Below are positions 11,901-22,125 of a stretch of DNA of 64,000 bases, piece by piece. Location of the stretch: NCBI GenBank assembly GCA_014905825.1, contig JACGCN010000018.1, positions 372,001 to 436,000 of the forward strand, in the 5' to 3' direction. Origin of the DNA: Lyophyllum atratum (lineage: Eukaryota > Basidiomycota > Agaricomycetes > Agaricales > Lyophyllaceae). The notes under the pieces are model-generated. The model was not told the origin of the DNA. It did no database searches and saw nothing but the letters and a program-made list of their open reading frames with translations. The position numbers and the translations under genes were made by a program. How positions within the stretch are numbered: the first letter of the stretch is position 1; each line of letters begins with the position of its first letter.

Positions 11901-12941
11901 TTTATTTAACCCTGAACTGGATACATGCGCATAACAAAGAGATGTCCGTACTTTAGCCACAAGAAGCTTCTCAATCCATGTCAGTCCTTTCAGGACCTCA
12001 GGCACGTCGCCCAGCCAAAAACCGTTTGCCAGAGAGTTAGACGGAACGACACCTTTGACAAGTGCTATATGACAACTGGAGCAGACGTGTGTGCAAGATA
12101 AGTCAAGCACAGGACCTGGCAGGTCCTTGATAGGGTCAGAGGACTTAAGTCTTTCTGTACGTGTCATGTCAGGAACGGTGAGAATGCCTGTGAGTTTTTG
12201 AAGATCTTTGAGTGGCTTCATGGTCGACAGTGGATGGAGAAGACCGCACACCGCACATCCAGCTTCACTGATTGCGTCAGAGCTGCTAGCACTGCAAAAA
12301 TCGGCAACTACATCTCGTGCGACCTCAGGACTAAGTGGTTTGGGAGGGAAGACACACTCATCGTACGGGTCAGGCAAATCATCCTCCAATACCACTTTAG
12401 CGCTTTCAGCGGATGAACGCAATACGGGACCAGGTGCAGCACCCCTAGAACGACCTGATGTGTCGAGCTTATCGGGTGTAGAGTTACGTTTGGTACGCGA
12501 TCCTGAATGGCGCTTCAAATTGTCGGCAGGGGTGTCAGAATGCAGTTTTGCAAGCTTTGAACGGGCGGCTGATCTACGAACAGCCTTTCTGGCATTTACA
12601 TCGGGCTCAGCAAGGAACACTGAAGAGAGAAAAGTGCACTGTCGGCAACTGTGACCTTGGAAGGGATCAAGCGAGCTTGAAGCATTAAACTTGGAATGCA
12701 GTATAATTCCGTGACTACGAGCGATTTTACGCACATTTGTTACAGATATATGTTTAGCGAGTATATCAAGAGGGACTCTCGCGTGTATGAAGCCGCTGCT
12801 CGTTGGGAATGATAAAAGTCCTGTATCAGCCGTATGAGCGATGAATTTGAGAACAGTATTGGGAGGATAGCTGTCAGTACCTGCATCAATGAAAGGCAGA
12901 ATGTCATGGGGAAGAAACGAAAAGGTTTTACCCCCTCCCAT
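5988..12941 (-). CDS. Helitron-type Rep/helicase with USP-like C-terminus
   Basis: An uninterrupted frame of about 2317 codons from the Met at 12941 (MGGGKTFSFLPHDILPF). The frame stays open to 13685, but those first 248 residues look like untranslated sequence. Order of domains: an N-terminal cysteine pair (CRQC) and basic region; a DUF6570-like part (CAVCGLLHP.. CSSCHIALVKG.. NGFWLGDVPEVLKGL); a Helitron_like_N/Rep domain with an HUH-type pair in LTLHLHVLIWL (about 10650) and the two-tyrosine motif YVTKYITKP (about 10030); a Pif1-type SF1 helicase with Walker A GGMGGTGKTQV (about 8630), VVAPTGTAASLLGG, Walker B FFDEVSML and FAGDFAQLPPV; and a C-terminal protease-like part (WDSNSCAYDS.. and YSEHHFTCRYL). 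It should nick and unwind element DNA for rolling-circle transposition. The intact frame suggests a recent copy. Confidence 0.9.
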   Translation of the reverse strand: MGGGKTFSFLPHDILPFIDAGTDSYPPNTVLKFIAHTADTGLLSFPTSSGFIHARVPLDILAKHISVTNVRKIARSHGIILHSKFNASSSLDPFQGHSCRQCTFLSSVFLAEPDVNARKAVRRSAARSKLAKLHSDTPADNLKRHSGSRTKRNSTPDKLDTSGRSRGAAPGPVLRSSAESAKVVLEDDLPDPYDECVFPPKPLSPEVARDVVADFCSASSSDAISEAGCAVCGLLHPLSTMKPLKDLQKLTGILTVPDMTRTERLKSSDPIKDLPGPVLDLSCTHVCSSCHIALVKGVVPSNSLANGFWLGDVPEVLKGLTWIEKLLVAKVRTSLCYAHVSSSGLNKMNAHLIAFESPVTKVYEMLPPPLSEMDEVLAILFTGPCRPTEDDFKRTPLLVRRSAVQKSLEWLLLNHKDYKDVEISHKNLSEYPEHEPPVSVIYHPSVKEARTVDPAVHDVEGDNGVIDGSCPFVVHGLTGESLGAKTKDELKGLALQHWRSNGAVLRVGHSTLPKNWFKNDPSLYPQMFPWLFPYGLGGLGASNGRMSIRKHKGNLLLYHDKRFQLDTGYPFAAFSHEQVKAATSGGFLAVERKHFSDIADRLLSVNQSVFNDLASRMANGEILRPNTEEEKACFKVIEDLDVVSGRIEGSTVSRKHMRNEIWSLVVSKGAPSWYITLSPVDIKHPICLYFADTDTVFKPDLRVGSDKAYRLIASNPVAGARFFHFMISAFIKHVLGVGSDTPGLYGDTSAYYGTVEQQGRLTLHLHVLIWLIRALTFEDARSKIMDPESDFQKALVQYLEAAFTGDFLTGTIDVVRAQVANMENTPEYVDPTRTLPDPPPPPCATSCSACDRCYDQAGWWSRFKFTVDDIIFRSNIHTCYSVYKEDGTKKLNKENKGCLDNPWKRCRARFPRPLYNQTEVDPETGALNMRKSEPWINTFTSAVSYLFRCNTDVESLRSGTSFKAVLLYVTKYITKPALKTSTAFSAVTSIFKKNSDLIDGPLPRNEKARSLMTKMANVLSAKSEMGSPMICMYLLGNPDHYTDHTFVNVHWPSYVREAKRAWTPEENADGESESDKLTLLKRRGRVVGLSQVFDYIHRGPELSDMSLYEWVSRSQRVKLKKATTAMFSTSRSGAATIVAFLTDHPLADTHGTHIHPPHGNRVPNFIGGTLPRADQGDRQYYCLTMLTLFKPWRNGRDLKSPNEDWGNTFSLHCFSKRQLELMKNMNIRYECLDARDDFYAQLKSGAVTFPGNGISASDIDDMQQQDLLESEEGDEADDVGIQDVGDLPGKKELRRQADLAKMTADLTRLGWDQPLMDQDLGVDTSRSPLTSSLPGHHWKTLITDQKNAIIKERQRKIPASLLEPFSIPQSNEPGVVDVVDRRFLEAKFKSEKWEPVVQSISLDFGLNEEQLRAFRIVANHAASYLPEQLKMYMGGMGGTGKTQVLKALVKYFDARHESHRLVVVAPTGTAASLLGGSTYHSMFGINDMGSVSKNQLANVKSRLLGVEYVFFDEVSMLSCRDMYRVSARLGNITGNTHVPFGGINMVFAGDFAQLPPVIGHEHAALYSRTVGTRTTDLKDQEAAIGKAVWHQVTTVVILRQNMRQRSQSREDEALRTCLMNMRYRACTPRDLKFLDSRTTSSNPRSPCILDQRFRNVSIITAHNIDKDAVNIVGCARFARESGQDLVNFYSDDTLAAKKDEDGLPKAADRAPHTRERRPLPSKMQEILWDQPPSSTSNHIAGTLSLCIGLPVIIKNNAATELCMTNGQEGFVYGWKSSVGTAGQLMLDTLFVMLNHPPQDVQIEGLPLNVVPIVRTTVSLTCRLPTDDVVHVNRSQAEVLVNYAITDYASQGKTRPNNPVDLRKCQSHQAYYTALSRSSTAAGTLLICGYDASRITGKASGALRQEFRDIELLDEVTKLRYSGNLPVGFYDAPRRSDLLTSFRKCQKHDYLPPHLHPALIWNKSDPYEECSLPDIPWQVVSRSNPLCGVETPKNTFVPAKGAKSAVVLVHTSTKRKTMDEADSDEPATKRRRMDVGSTDMNGQQCGEPLGTVWDSNSCAYDSVIVLLFNLWSGNRQFWTVNLRHTSARFTRPLTQKFEAVDAGNHESLEVVRDWLRSKLHEKDSTMFPTGGYASVHAIVDELLRCRIPILSSHQRCRNGHRVSRRPSKSSSAHIVLLSCGHDSIADCISVDNFHTPTESRCQTCNEHLDRSYRFVQTPPLIAFDVSNIQISIDRKLTVSVPGGTSMRYTLRGVVYYSEHHFTCRYLDEYGSVWFHDGLATGRHLIREPDPSSVELASCGSRGASLAVYVKESAAIGVV

Positions 12942-14192
12942 CTGGGTGTGGGGGGCGGAGACCGCTTGCACCGCTACAGCACGAAGTATGGGACTACGGT
13001 ATCGGTAACGTGAGGGAGTATAAGCCAAAGTATATTGTGGAAAAGAGGCAAGTGTGAAAATAGTGATGCGTACGCAACGTGCCGTTGCAAGGTCTGGCCA
13101 ATATGCAGGGAGGAGGTAACCCATATCGTGTACATGTAAAGCGAGGTCAACACCACAATACATACGTTGAATAACGCATATGGGGATAGTGACAGGCGGA
13201 CGACACATAGCCATATTAAAATCATGGCTCAACATGAAGGGCCTCAACAATTGGATCGAGAGGCGCCTAACACGAATGACAGGTTGACGAATCGACGTGA
13301 AACGAAATAGGCGTGTCCAGCAGCCGGGAAGATTGTAACGACAACGAGGAAGAGGGGCAGACAAGGGATCTGGTATTACATCTGACAATGCATTGATGGT
13401 ATTCATCAAGAGTGTGAGTAAGCGGTGAATAAGGGGGACAAATTGGGAATAGAGAGTTTTGACGTGCGGGGGTATGCACAAACGAACGACGAAAGTATGG
13501 ACATGAAGAGACCAAGAAGGTGTGCAAGATACAGACGATCTACCATGTGAACAGTGTGCGGCATGCGCCAAGTTGGGACGGAGGACGGTACCCCAAGAGC
13601 AATGCTCTAAGTCATAAGTAGAGCGTTGCTCCAAGTGAAACTGAGAGCTTGGCTCCATGGGGGAGAGGGAGCCAGTGCACTGCACAACGCAGTCACACAG
13701 CCCAGCGACATCGAAAGCTGCGTCGGCTGTACCAATAGGTTGACCGCCTCGTCTGTTGACCCTATTACATATTAGTGACGAGAAACTACAATGGTCAGGG
13801 CTAACTCACAAGACTGGGAGGGGGTCCACAGCATAGCGAAGGAAATACAAACAGCAAGAAAGCAATACATAGAGTCGAATGCCGAAGGTGCTTAACAGCA
13901 ACATGGTAGGGGTTCAAGATGAATAGAAGAGTGTTGAAAAAGAAGAGTCGAAGATACCAACAGAACGTGGGAATGTATTAAGTAACACTATGTACAGACT
14001 GTCCACATCCGCACAGAGATACGTGAGAATTCCAAGAACAGCCGTTGTGGCATAGTGGAGGGTATTCCACAGTAGTAAGTCAAAGGCTCAATGTTGCGTA
14101 TATTGAGATACAGAAACAGATGCGTAGTGAATATATACAGGTTAATGGAACTTGTGTGCGAGCAGTACAGTAAACGAAATGAGTGACCAGCG
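12942..14192. other. Upstream region of the Helitron ORF
   Basis: No second gene is visible. The minus-strand frame continuing from the helicase (12942-13685) is open but has biased, low-complexity composition without a domain, and several other frames here are also open by chance. The island motif lies at 13978-14000. Confidence 0.5.
13978..14000 (-). promoter_or_regulatory. Island motif copy upstream of the helicase
   Basis: On the minus strand this reads GTCTGTACATAG then TGTTACTTAA, a diverged form of the TGTCTGTAC..TTAYRTAAT motif. It points into the helicase, opposite to the two copies at 5861 and 5940, so the ORF is bracketed by inverted copies. It is the weakest member of the set. 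Confidence 0.45.
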
Positions 14193-17100
14193 CTAGTCCT
14201 GACGAGCTTTCTTGGGTGCAGAGTGATCCTGAGGGCCAGAGGCGCTGCGAGCACGTTTAAGCAATCGCACCTGACGTCCGGAGAGAGCGACACTGTCATC
14301 TTCGTCACCACTCCCATGGTCACTGTCCTCTAATTCATCGAAGGCGTCCTCTTTGCCCTGCTTGTAGTTATAATCACCAGCTCCATGACCATCAAAGCGG
14401 AGTTGACTTACCTCCCCATCCGTGTCGTCCTGATCATCCTCGCCATCACGGTCCTCTTCGACTTCAAGTGCATGATATCCGCTGACAAAGGAGACGTCAT
14501 TAGGGCTAATCTTGAAACCCAAGGACCTGGCTGTGTCGATGTCACCGTACACGAAGCCAGAGGCGTAAGGAAATACTGAGCATAAATATCAGCAACAAAA
14601 AAAGCGAACGTAAATCAACGAGCGCACCGTATTCCTCCGGCTTGCTGTTCAGCTGGATATCATATATCGGACCATCCCAAGCAAACGACGTCGGCACTTC
14701 CCCATTGGCGATGTCCGCATAAAGGGTCCATGCAGGTCCTCCACGAATGCAGAGATAAACATCTGACGTAACATCCCCCACAGTCGTCGTTTCATCAATG
14801 CCTCGTACGTTCCTCTCTACTGCCAGTTCCTTGTACCGGACGAGCAAGTGGGCGTGACGTGCGAGGAACACCGAGAAAATCTTATAAAAGGCGTCCATAC
14901 CGGTGAGGGGTCCTTCGGGTCCAACATAAGAGTATCGGGAAAAGATTTCATAGAGTAAGAGGCGAGCCCTGCTCCTGTTCTTGATGGAAGCCGCAAAACC
15001 ACGTATATCACCTGCGTAATCCCACCCAATCAGAGCACTGACGAGCTCAAAGTATATACACAAGTAGATGACAACTAGAAATCCGTCCCATGTTGAGAGG
15101 TCTGGCATATGAGGGCTCGCTGCTGCACGTGAGCCATCATAACAGAACATAGAGGAGGTACATACGTTCAGGGGGATCAGCAAACAATTTGAGCTGATAG
15201 AATACTAAAAGCCTCATGAGAGCAGCGTGAGATGCCTTGAAGTGGTCCGTGTTGGAGTAGCTGTTGCCGCCAATTAGGTGATTGTATGCACCGACGATTG
15301 TGTAAGGGATGGTGGTAACAGCAATGAAATGACCTCCTGAACAGAATGACGGTTCCGGCGTAACAACACAATGCGGCAGGGTAGGCCGCATAATGCTGTG
15401 AAGGGCGTAAACACCAAATATCGTGCCAAGAACAAAAAAGCTATTGGAGCTTACAGAGTTGTACCAGGGTGGAGCACCATCACGTACACGTCCCACAGAT
15501 CGTGGTTAGCCTCGTCAAGCTCAAACTTGGTCATGACGTCAGGCTTCATGAATATCGTGAAATCGCCGTCTTTGGGAACCGCAATGTACCATAGCTTCCT
15601 TCCGCATTTGAGCTTTACAAAGGTCATAAAACCGTTAGCGTCATAGTGCCAATAATGAAAGGCGGATCCAGTTGATGCAATGCCCCAACGAAGATGTGGG
15701 ATTGGATAAAGATCAGTAGCGCGGCAGTAGGCTTCACCCTGCACCTGTTGCCAAACAGCCCAGTCGCTAGAGAAAGGGAGGTTCGGGTACAAGTCGTATG
15801 CGGAGGGGAGATTCAAGGCGCTGAGAGCTGGCGTATGTGGCAGCCGAGAAGCCTCCAGGAGGTCTAAGACGCTCCCGTTGCGATACGTTGGGCCATTTGG
15901 CACGGAGAAATCTGACAATAAGCATCAGAAGCAAGGAAGAAAAGAGGGAGAAATGGAAAAATAAGAAAGACTACCTTGGATGGTTGTAGTCTCATCCAGC
16001 CTGCAGAAGTTGCTGAACACGTCACGAGTGAAGCCAGGGTCTACGTGCGGCTCGTCTACAACCACAATGCAGGCATGGGTCTTCAACAGTTCCAAGAGCA
16101 CCGAGGGAGCGAGAGCCGAGTACTCAGAGTGCGTGATATACTTGATAGGAGGAGGTCGAGACGCACTGCGCTTGACAGCAGAGTCCAAGTTGTAGAACCA
16201 TTCCAGTTCATTACCGAACTGGAAGTAAGGATATTAGCAAAACTGTTGATGCTGAGGGCAGGCGAAGAGGAAACAACGGCTCACATGAAACCTGGGCCTC
16301 CAGGTATATGGCTCATCTGAACCTGCTAGAGGGTATGTAACGTCAGTGTCCCCAGTGACGAAGCCGGATTCCGGGTTAACTTCAAACCACGGATCAAGAA
16401 GTTCGTTGTCCTTGAAGGCCAGGAAGCAAGGGTATTAGCATTGTTGAAGAGCAACAAGGGGTAAAACTCACGGAGCCCTCTAGCGTAAGGTCAATATAAA
16501 CAGGCTCTCCTTTTCCCCCTGGGGTTGTGGAAGTGGCTTCCTTTTTTACCTTCTTTTTCGGATGTCTGGGTGCCTTCTTACGACCAGACGAAGAAGGAGC
16601 TTTGGGAGCGCTGGTTTTTGTCGTGCCTTTGGCTGTCTTCTTTTGACCGGACAAAGATGCGTTTGTGGTAGCGCTGGGATCTTTAGCACTTGCACTGCGA
16701 GTAACGGGCCTTTCGAACTTCACAGGGCCTTTGGGCACTGTTACCGGAGAAGGAGACCGAGTTTGAAGTACGGCCGGATCAATACATCCCATATCCATGT
16801 CGCCATCTTGGCCTGCATGTGCAGGAAAAGGCCCATCACTAGAAGCGGTGACACCTGCGGTGTCGTCCTCAGGACGCGGCGAGTCAGGCGACGCATTGCG
16901 CAATACAGGCTTCTCGATATCAGGAGGCGGTGCGGACGCCAAACGCGGTGAAGGGGCCTCAGACTGAAGGTCAGTTCGATCGACGGACATCATTTGAATA
17001 TCGGGTTCTGGGCCCGCAAACAGATCACTGGAAGCGGTGACGCCTGCTGTGTTGTCCTCAGGATGCGGCGAGTCACGCGACGCACTGCGCAATGCAGGCT

Positions 17101-18961
17101 TCTCGATATCAGGAGGCGGTGCGGACGCCAAACGCGGTGAAGGGGCCTCAGACTGAAGGTCAGTTCGATCGACGGACATCATTTGAATATCGGGTTCTGG
17201 GCCCGCAAACAGATCACTGGAAGCGGTGACGCCTGCTGTGTTGTCCTCAGGATGCGGCGAGTCACGCGACGCACTGCGCAATGCAGGCTTCTCGATATCA
17301 GGAGGCGGTGCGGATGCCAAACGTGGTGAAGGGGCCTCAGATTGAAGGACAGTTGGATCGGCGGACATCATTTGAATATCGGGTTTCGGGCCCGCAAGCA
17401 GAGGGGGAATAGCACCGACAGGAATGGTGATCGGCTGGTCAGGCTGCTGAGGAGGCAGAGGCGGTATACCGTCTTCATTGAATGAAGGGGGTTTAGCAAT
17501 GGAATACTCGGATGGAGTGGCCTTCGCGGGAGAGGAGTTCGGAGTCGAGGTTGGTATTCCGGATATATTGGACGCGATGGGCTTGATACTAGGTACAGAC
17601 TGATGTACCTTGTCGGATAGGCCGTCGGATAGGCCAATATCAACAGATGGTCCATCTTCGTTATCGGACCCCAACTCAACAACCATTGAGGTCTGCGATG
17701 TCGAAGCGTGCGACCCCGGCTTATGGGCGGTGACTGCGAACCAGGGTGGAGCGCCAGCACCCAAGGTAGGCGCTATTTCTGATAAAGCTGCCCTTAGGTC
17801 TGACAGTATGTCACCGCCCTTCGTAGCAGAGAACAAAATCTTCCAGACAGCGGCATCAGCCGACTTGATAGAAGATGGTCGGACAACAGATCCAAATTCA
17901 GACCACGTTTCGAGAAGGGCAGCTTTACCAGCAAACTGGTCATAGGAGCGAGGCACCAGCAGCATCACAGGAGACACCGCAAGAGCAAGGAATAAGGTGT
18001 TATGCATTGTTGAAGGACAGCCCTTAGACTGCGTCGCAGTACCATACTCCGCTCGAATATGGTCCATATGCACGCGGTCTTCGCTAGAAGTACCAACAAC
18101 AAACGATATTAGGGCGTAGAACAGTAAACCCTATACTAACTAAGCAACTTACCTCGACGATATAATGAAATCCTCAAACACCGACGTATCCGACGGCAAG
18201 TAGACGTTGCCCCTAAGCAGATAGGCTAAGTGAAGGGCCGCTGCAGAAAGGTTGATGACGGTGTTGGTCAGTCTATGTTTTTGCACGCTTTTAGCAAAAT
18301 GGGCGTAGAGCCCCATAAGAGGATTGCTGGTTGACAGCGTCGAAGATAGCGCGGTTGGTTCAGATGCTTTTTTTTTTTTGCTGAAGTCTTTTTTTCATGA
18401 TTTTGGAGGTCTTTGGTCGAGTGAGCGACGATTTTCTGCAAATCGTTCAAATCTTCAAAAGGCTTAAAGGAGGGTTTGTCAGCGGTCCGGTTAAACCCTA
18501 TGAGGAGATTACGCACCAGTTTCGTACGTTTAGTCACCAGAGGAAGGGTGGGGCCAGGGCTGAGAATCCGAAGAGGAGACCCACGAGTAGAGAGATCAAG
18601 GTCAAGCAGGCGATATGCCATTAAGGTCTTGTATAAACTTTCCATGACCTGAGCAGCAGATGCGCCTGTAACCGGCCGACCATGCATCTGCTCTACAAAA
18701 AGCGAGTATTGGTCCTCTTTGACTGCGGGTGTGTTTCTCTTCTCCAGTTCCATTAGCTTGGATGCCAAAGCCTGCAAGTCAAGCTAAAGAAGAAGTACAA
18801 AACAAGAGAAGGAACAAAAAAAAACACACGTAGGTTGCCGAGTCGCGACCAAGAAGAGCAGGCAGGTCCTCGACGCGACAAATGTCATCAGTGGTCCATG
18901 GGTAAGACGCAAACTTAGGATTGTTGACCCTAACGTGCCGAACGGCAGGTATCAACGACAT
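14193..18961 (-). CDS. JmjC-domain protein, element-associated type
   Basis: A multi-exon gene of roughly 1300 residues. It starts MSLIPAVRHV, then comes a conserved N-terminal part (DICRVEDLPALLGRDSATYLDLQ..) and a Ser/Pro-rich middle with three 63-residue repeats. A basic KKAPRHPKKKVKK block and VYIDLTLEG (a SUMO-interaction-like I-D-L-T) follow. The JmjC cupin has the Fe-binding pair in HYWHYDANG (H-x-D), KLWYI, and distal His in MRPTLPHCV followed by SFCSGGHF. The C-terminus is acidic and ends in a basic KRARSASG..KKARQD tail. Junctions such as DETTTIQ/DFSVPNG (GTAGTC..TGTCAG) and PPE/SPHMPDLS keep phase. JmjC enzymes are Fe(II)/2-oxoglutarate hydroxylases, often histone demethylases; the substrate here is unknown. 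A frame break at an A12 run near 18368 is noted separately. Confidence 0.78.
16864..17420. repeat. Three 189-bp in-frame repeats inside the JmjC gene
   Basis: TTCTCGATATCAGGAGGCGG recurs at 16911, 17100 and 17289, a 189-bp period. This encodes three copies of a 63-residue Ser/Pro-rich module containing PDIQMMS, SPRLASAPPPDIEKP and AGVTASSD. The first two units on the minus strand differ by a few substitutions and the last is the most diverged. Confidence 0.9.
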
Positions 18962-19023
18962 GAGTGTACGATCTGGTACGTGGAATGACCGCGACAGGTT
19001 ACAAACAGAGGAGTCACGAGAGT

Positions 19024-19048
19024 GATTATGTAATCTATAGTACAGACA
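19024..19048 (-). promoter_or_regulatory. Island motif upstream of the JmjC gene
   Basis: The minus strand reads TGTCTGTACTATAG then ATTACATAATC, followed by ACTCTCGTGACTCCTCTGTT. The copy before the TET/JBP-like gene (22126-22150) shares the core and about 25 further bases (CTCGTGACT..TGTTTG). It sits about 65 bp before the chosen ATG of the JmjC gene. Promoter, 5' leader or transposon terminus are all possible. Confidence 0.65.
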
Positions 19049-20233
19049 TAGTCTTTGAGTTTCCGCCCCACTCACGTGTCTCCGAAAAAGGAAATCAGCT
19101 TGCGTAAGCCGTTCAGCTCAGTTTCAGGTCGAGCTGGCCAGGCCAGCACGTGCGACAATAGACGCGTGAATTTCATTCGATGATTGATCAACGCGTCGTG
19201 TTCCTGAACCACGACCATCGCCGCCTCACCCTCCATCGACCGCCCACACCGACCCCCCAGCAGATCATTTTACCACCCGCCGCACGTCTGCGGCAGACTT
19301 CACTTGCCCTCGTTTCGCTCTCCATCTCGGCAAACATAACTACAAACACGCCCCATCTCGCAAACATGCCCCATCTCGCGGACACGGCCCACTTTGCGAA
19401 CGCGCCTCACCACTCGTCCTCGGCACTGACCGTGTGGTACACCACACCCATCACCTACGTCGTTGACTATCTCGTCGCGTCGGTTGCCGTGATGAGAGTC
19501 TGATCTCGGTATATACAGTACTATAGATAGATAACTCATTTGTACTACTCAATAGACTAAAATGATTTTTTTTTACATTTTGATCACTACGAGTTTGTTG
19601 ACATCACTATTTTACAACAAGCCGGGACTAGGTATAGGTTCAGACTTGGTGAGAGCACTTCATGATCGTTGCAATGCCACTGGTTTGCCTCGAACAATGG
19701 TGGTTCACTGAGTTGACTGCCGTTCGCGTGCTGACTCAGAATTTCCTTTTTGAGAATCACGTGAGTGGGGCGAAAACTCGCCAACTTACAGACATACGGC
19801 TGAAGGCACATGTCGACGACACGAGAGTATGATGTCACTGCTGGCGTCACCCAGTGTAACTTTTTTTATTCAATAAGCGACATGAGATACGATTGGACTG
19901 TCACGCATTCATAATATCAGTGTGTGCACATTGCGTGCTTTGCGAGTCACTCGGTAAAGCGGCGTGAGCCATGAGTAGTACGGTGACAGCCTTGTTCAAG
20001 TACCAGGAATAGAGGTCTAGTACGCCCTACTATGGTACAACACTCATTGCAATGAATCGAGAATGTATTCCCATAAACACAAGCATCAACTACAGGAATA
20101 ACCACCGACTACTGCTTGGAAGATCGAAACAAATGCGGTTGTATCAGATAGCCTGACTCGGGGCTCCGAGCATGAGTAAAACCGTAGTTAAGAATTTGCA
20201 ATGAAAGCGGGCCATACCTCCCATCAAACAATA
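19049..20233. other. Intergenic between JmjC and TET/JBP-like genes
   Basis: There is a GC-rich stretch at 19180-19500 with a short CCCCATCTCGC-type internal repeat, then an AT-rich part with T runs (19568, 19861). Open frames on both strands at 19180-19503 overlap each other and look like composition artefacts. I see no supported gene. Confidence 0.45.
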
Positions 20234-21983
20234 TCACGTTGCATTCGGAGCATGGACAGAAAGCTCTTCAACTGTACTAAACAGCTCGAGTCCCATGCGC
20301 CAACGCTCCGCCTTCAGCCCACAAGCTCGGATGTAGCCTTCCGGATCCTCCGTCTCAAATTCCTTCTCCGTGCGAAACCCATTATCGACATAGCGGAATA
20401 AGCCTCCCGAGCAGAACTGCGTAAAAGAAGCCCTTTCATCACCTGCTTGCACGGGGATGTTGGAGTGAGTGATGGTGGCCGATGGGATCGCAATTGTACA
20501 GCCAGTAGGGAATTCAACTATAAGCTTAGCTTCATGGAGAACGATGTGCCCGCCTTTCTTATGGTCGAAGGGCCCTAGAGAGTGTATGAGGCACCAGCCA
20601 AATGGGCAGTTCAATGGATCCCGGTGCTTGCGCGTCCATGCATACGGCCCGAAGTTGATAGCTGTACATGGAAAAATGCTCTTGGCGAATGGGCGCTCGA
20701 GGTTTGGCATTTTGTCCCATAGACGGTCGAGGCGGTCCTTGTAGTATAGGTACGTACGGGGTGCCCAGGTGCGAAAGCTAGCTATTCCGAATAAACACCC
20801 ATCAGTGACAGTAGGCGGGGAAATTAAGGAGCTCACCACTTCCGAACGCAGCGATTCGGGCAATATCCTTGTTTGATAACAGGCGACCAAGCATTTCGTC
20901 GTGTGCGCCCCTTTTCAGATTGACAGGCTGGGTGGTGCCTTTTCCATATGTGACACCGACATTTACAGCTGGGAATTTTCCTCGGCGGTGGTCCCTTTCC
21001 TGCGTTGTAAAGGCAGCCGCACCACCCTCCCTCTGAATGGCCTCAAAGGCCCGTTGGCAAGATACAGCCCAACCAGGATCGTTAGGTCGACCGATCATAG
21101 TAGCGAAGATCCTGCGATCTTTATCTACCAGGGGCTTGGACCCACTGAAAGATGACAGCATCAGGCAGCGCCACCTGAAGGCACTGACCATACGCACCTG
21201 CCCTCCCACTGCACTAGCTGATACCCTTTCTTCAGAAGTCTATCTACTGTCTCCGCTTTGCCTTTGCCGATTTTTGGGCCAAATTTCGCACTATAACCTC
21301 CATAAGCTGCTGGTAGGGATTCCGTGACCAGCGCGGTTGAAATAGGAACGGCGGGATTGACAAATTTTGCCACAATAGCAGCACGCGATTCGTGGCCGTC
21401 TTTGATGATTTGAGCATCCCTCAGGCGGAGGCGGCTGGCATGCGCACGGGATCGAGATTTTTCGCGTTTTGAAAGCGTAGTTTCATTGGGCGAGTGCACG
21501 GCAGCCCCCAAAGAGCTACTTGAAGCGGATCCAAGAGGTGCGTTGCTGCGCATGCGCTTAGCATCCACTAAAGCACTTGAGAGGTCTGCAGGGGCTCCAT
21601 GGTTGAGTGGCCGTTTGATGCTAGCTGTGTTAGTACTGGTGGACTGCATTTGGGAGGCTTGGAAGTCGTTGCATGGATGATCAAGTTCCAGCCCATCGCA
21701 GTCGAGCGCAGTGGAATTTTGCAGGAGTGTTGCGAAATCAAACGCGTCCACAAATTGATGATCAGAAGATCTGTGCCCCGCGCGAGTCTGAAGGAAGTGG
21801 GTCAGTTCGCACCCTGGAAAATAAAGTAAAAAACAAAAGGCTGCATACCTCGTGCTCAAGTGAAATTAGCGACATAGGCCTGGAATGCATAGAGTGAGCA
21901 CGCGAGCAAGTGGATTGGGAGAGGTGCGAGCTTCGAAGCCTGCATGTTACCTCGTCCCCAGGTTTGAGGTCAGAGTTTACCAA
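20234..21983 (-). CDS. TET/JBP-like 2-oxoglutarate/Fe(II) dioxygenase
   Basis: Four exons with phase-consistent GT-AG introns: 21849-21983, 21198-21813, 20837-21144, 20234-20781 (start Met at 21983 is the least certain part). The last exon carries the catalytic core of the fungal TET/JBP family: NFGPYAWTRKHRDPLNCPFG with the H-x-D iron ligands, a GGHIVLHEAKLIVEFPTG strand pair, IPSATITHSN with the distal His, and DERASFTQFCSGGLFRY with the Arg expected to bind 2-oxoglutarate. The N-terminal half is basic (REKSRSRAHASRLRLRD), possibly DNA-binding. Family members oxidise 5-methylcytosine or thymine in DNA, and Agaricomycetes have expanded sets linked to transposons (KDZ elements in published work). 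Here the neighbour is a Helitron helicase and no KDZ transposase is seen. Confidence 0.85.
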
Positions 21984-22125
21984 GCACCTTTGAAAGCACG
22001 GGAGTAGGGAGGGGTGGGGAATACTGACTCACTTTGAGGGAAGCGACGCTGGGCGGTGCCGGCAGTATTCGTTACTAGTAAGTTGTAACGATGTTAGATT
22101 GACCAAACATTGCAGTCACGAGACT

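Noticed and set aside
12942..13685. N-terminal 248-codon extension of the helicase frame
   Set aside because: Open but without domain-like composition; the first family-like sequence follows the Met at 12941. Kept as likely leader.
19180..19503. Overlapping plus and minus frames in a GC-rich stretch
   Set aside because: Both strands are open because of composition and a simple internal repeat; no domain or splice logic.
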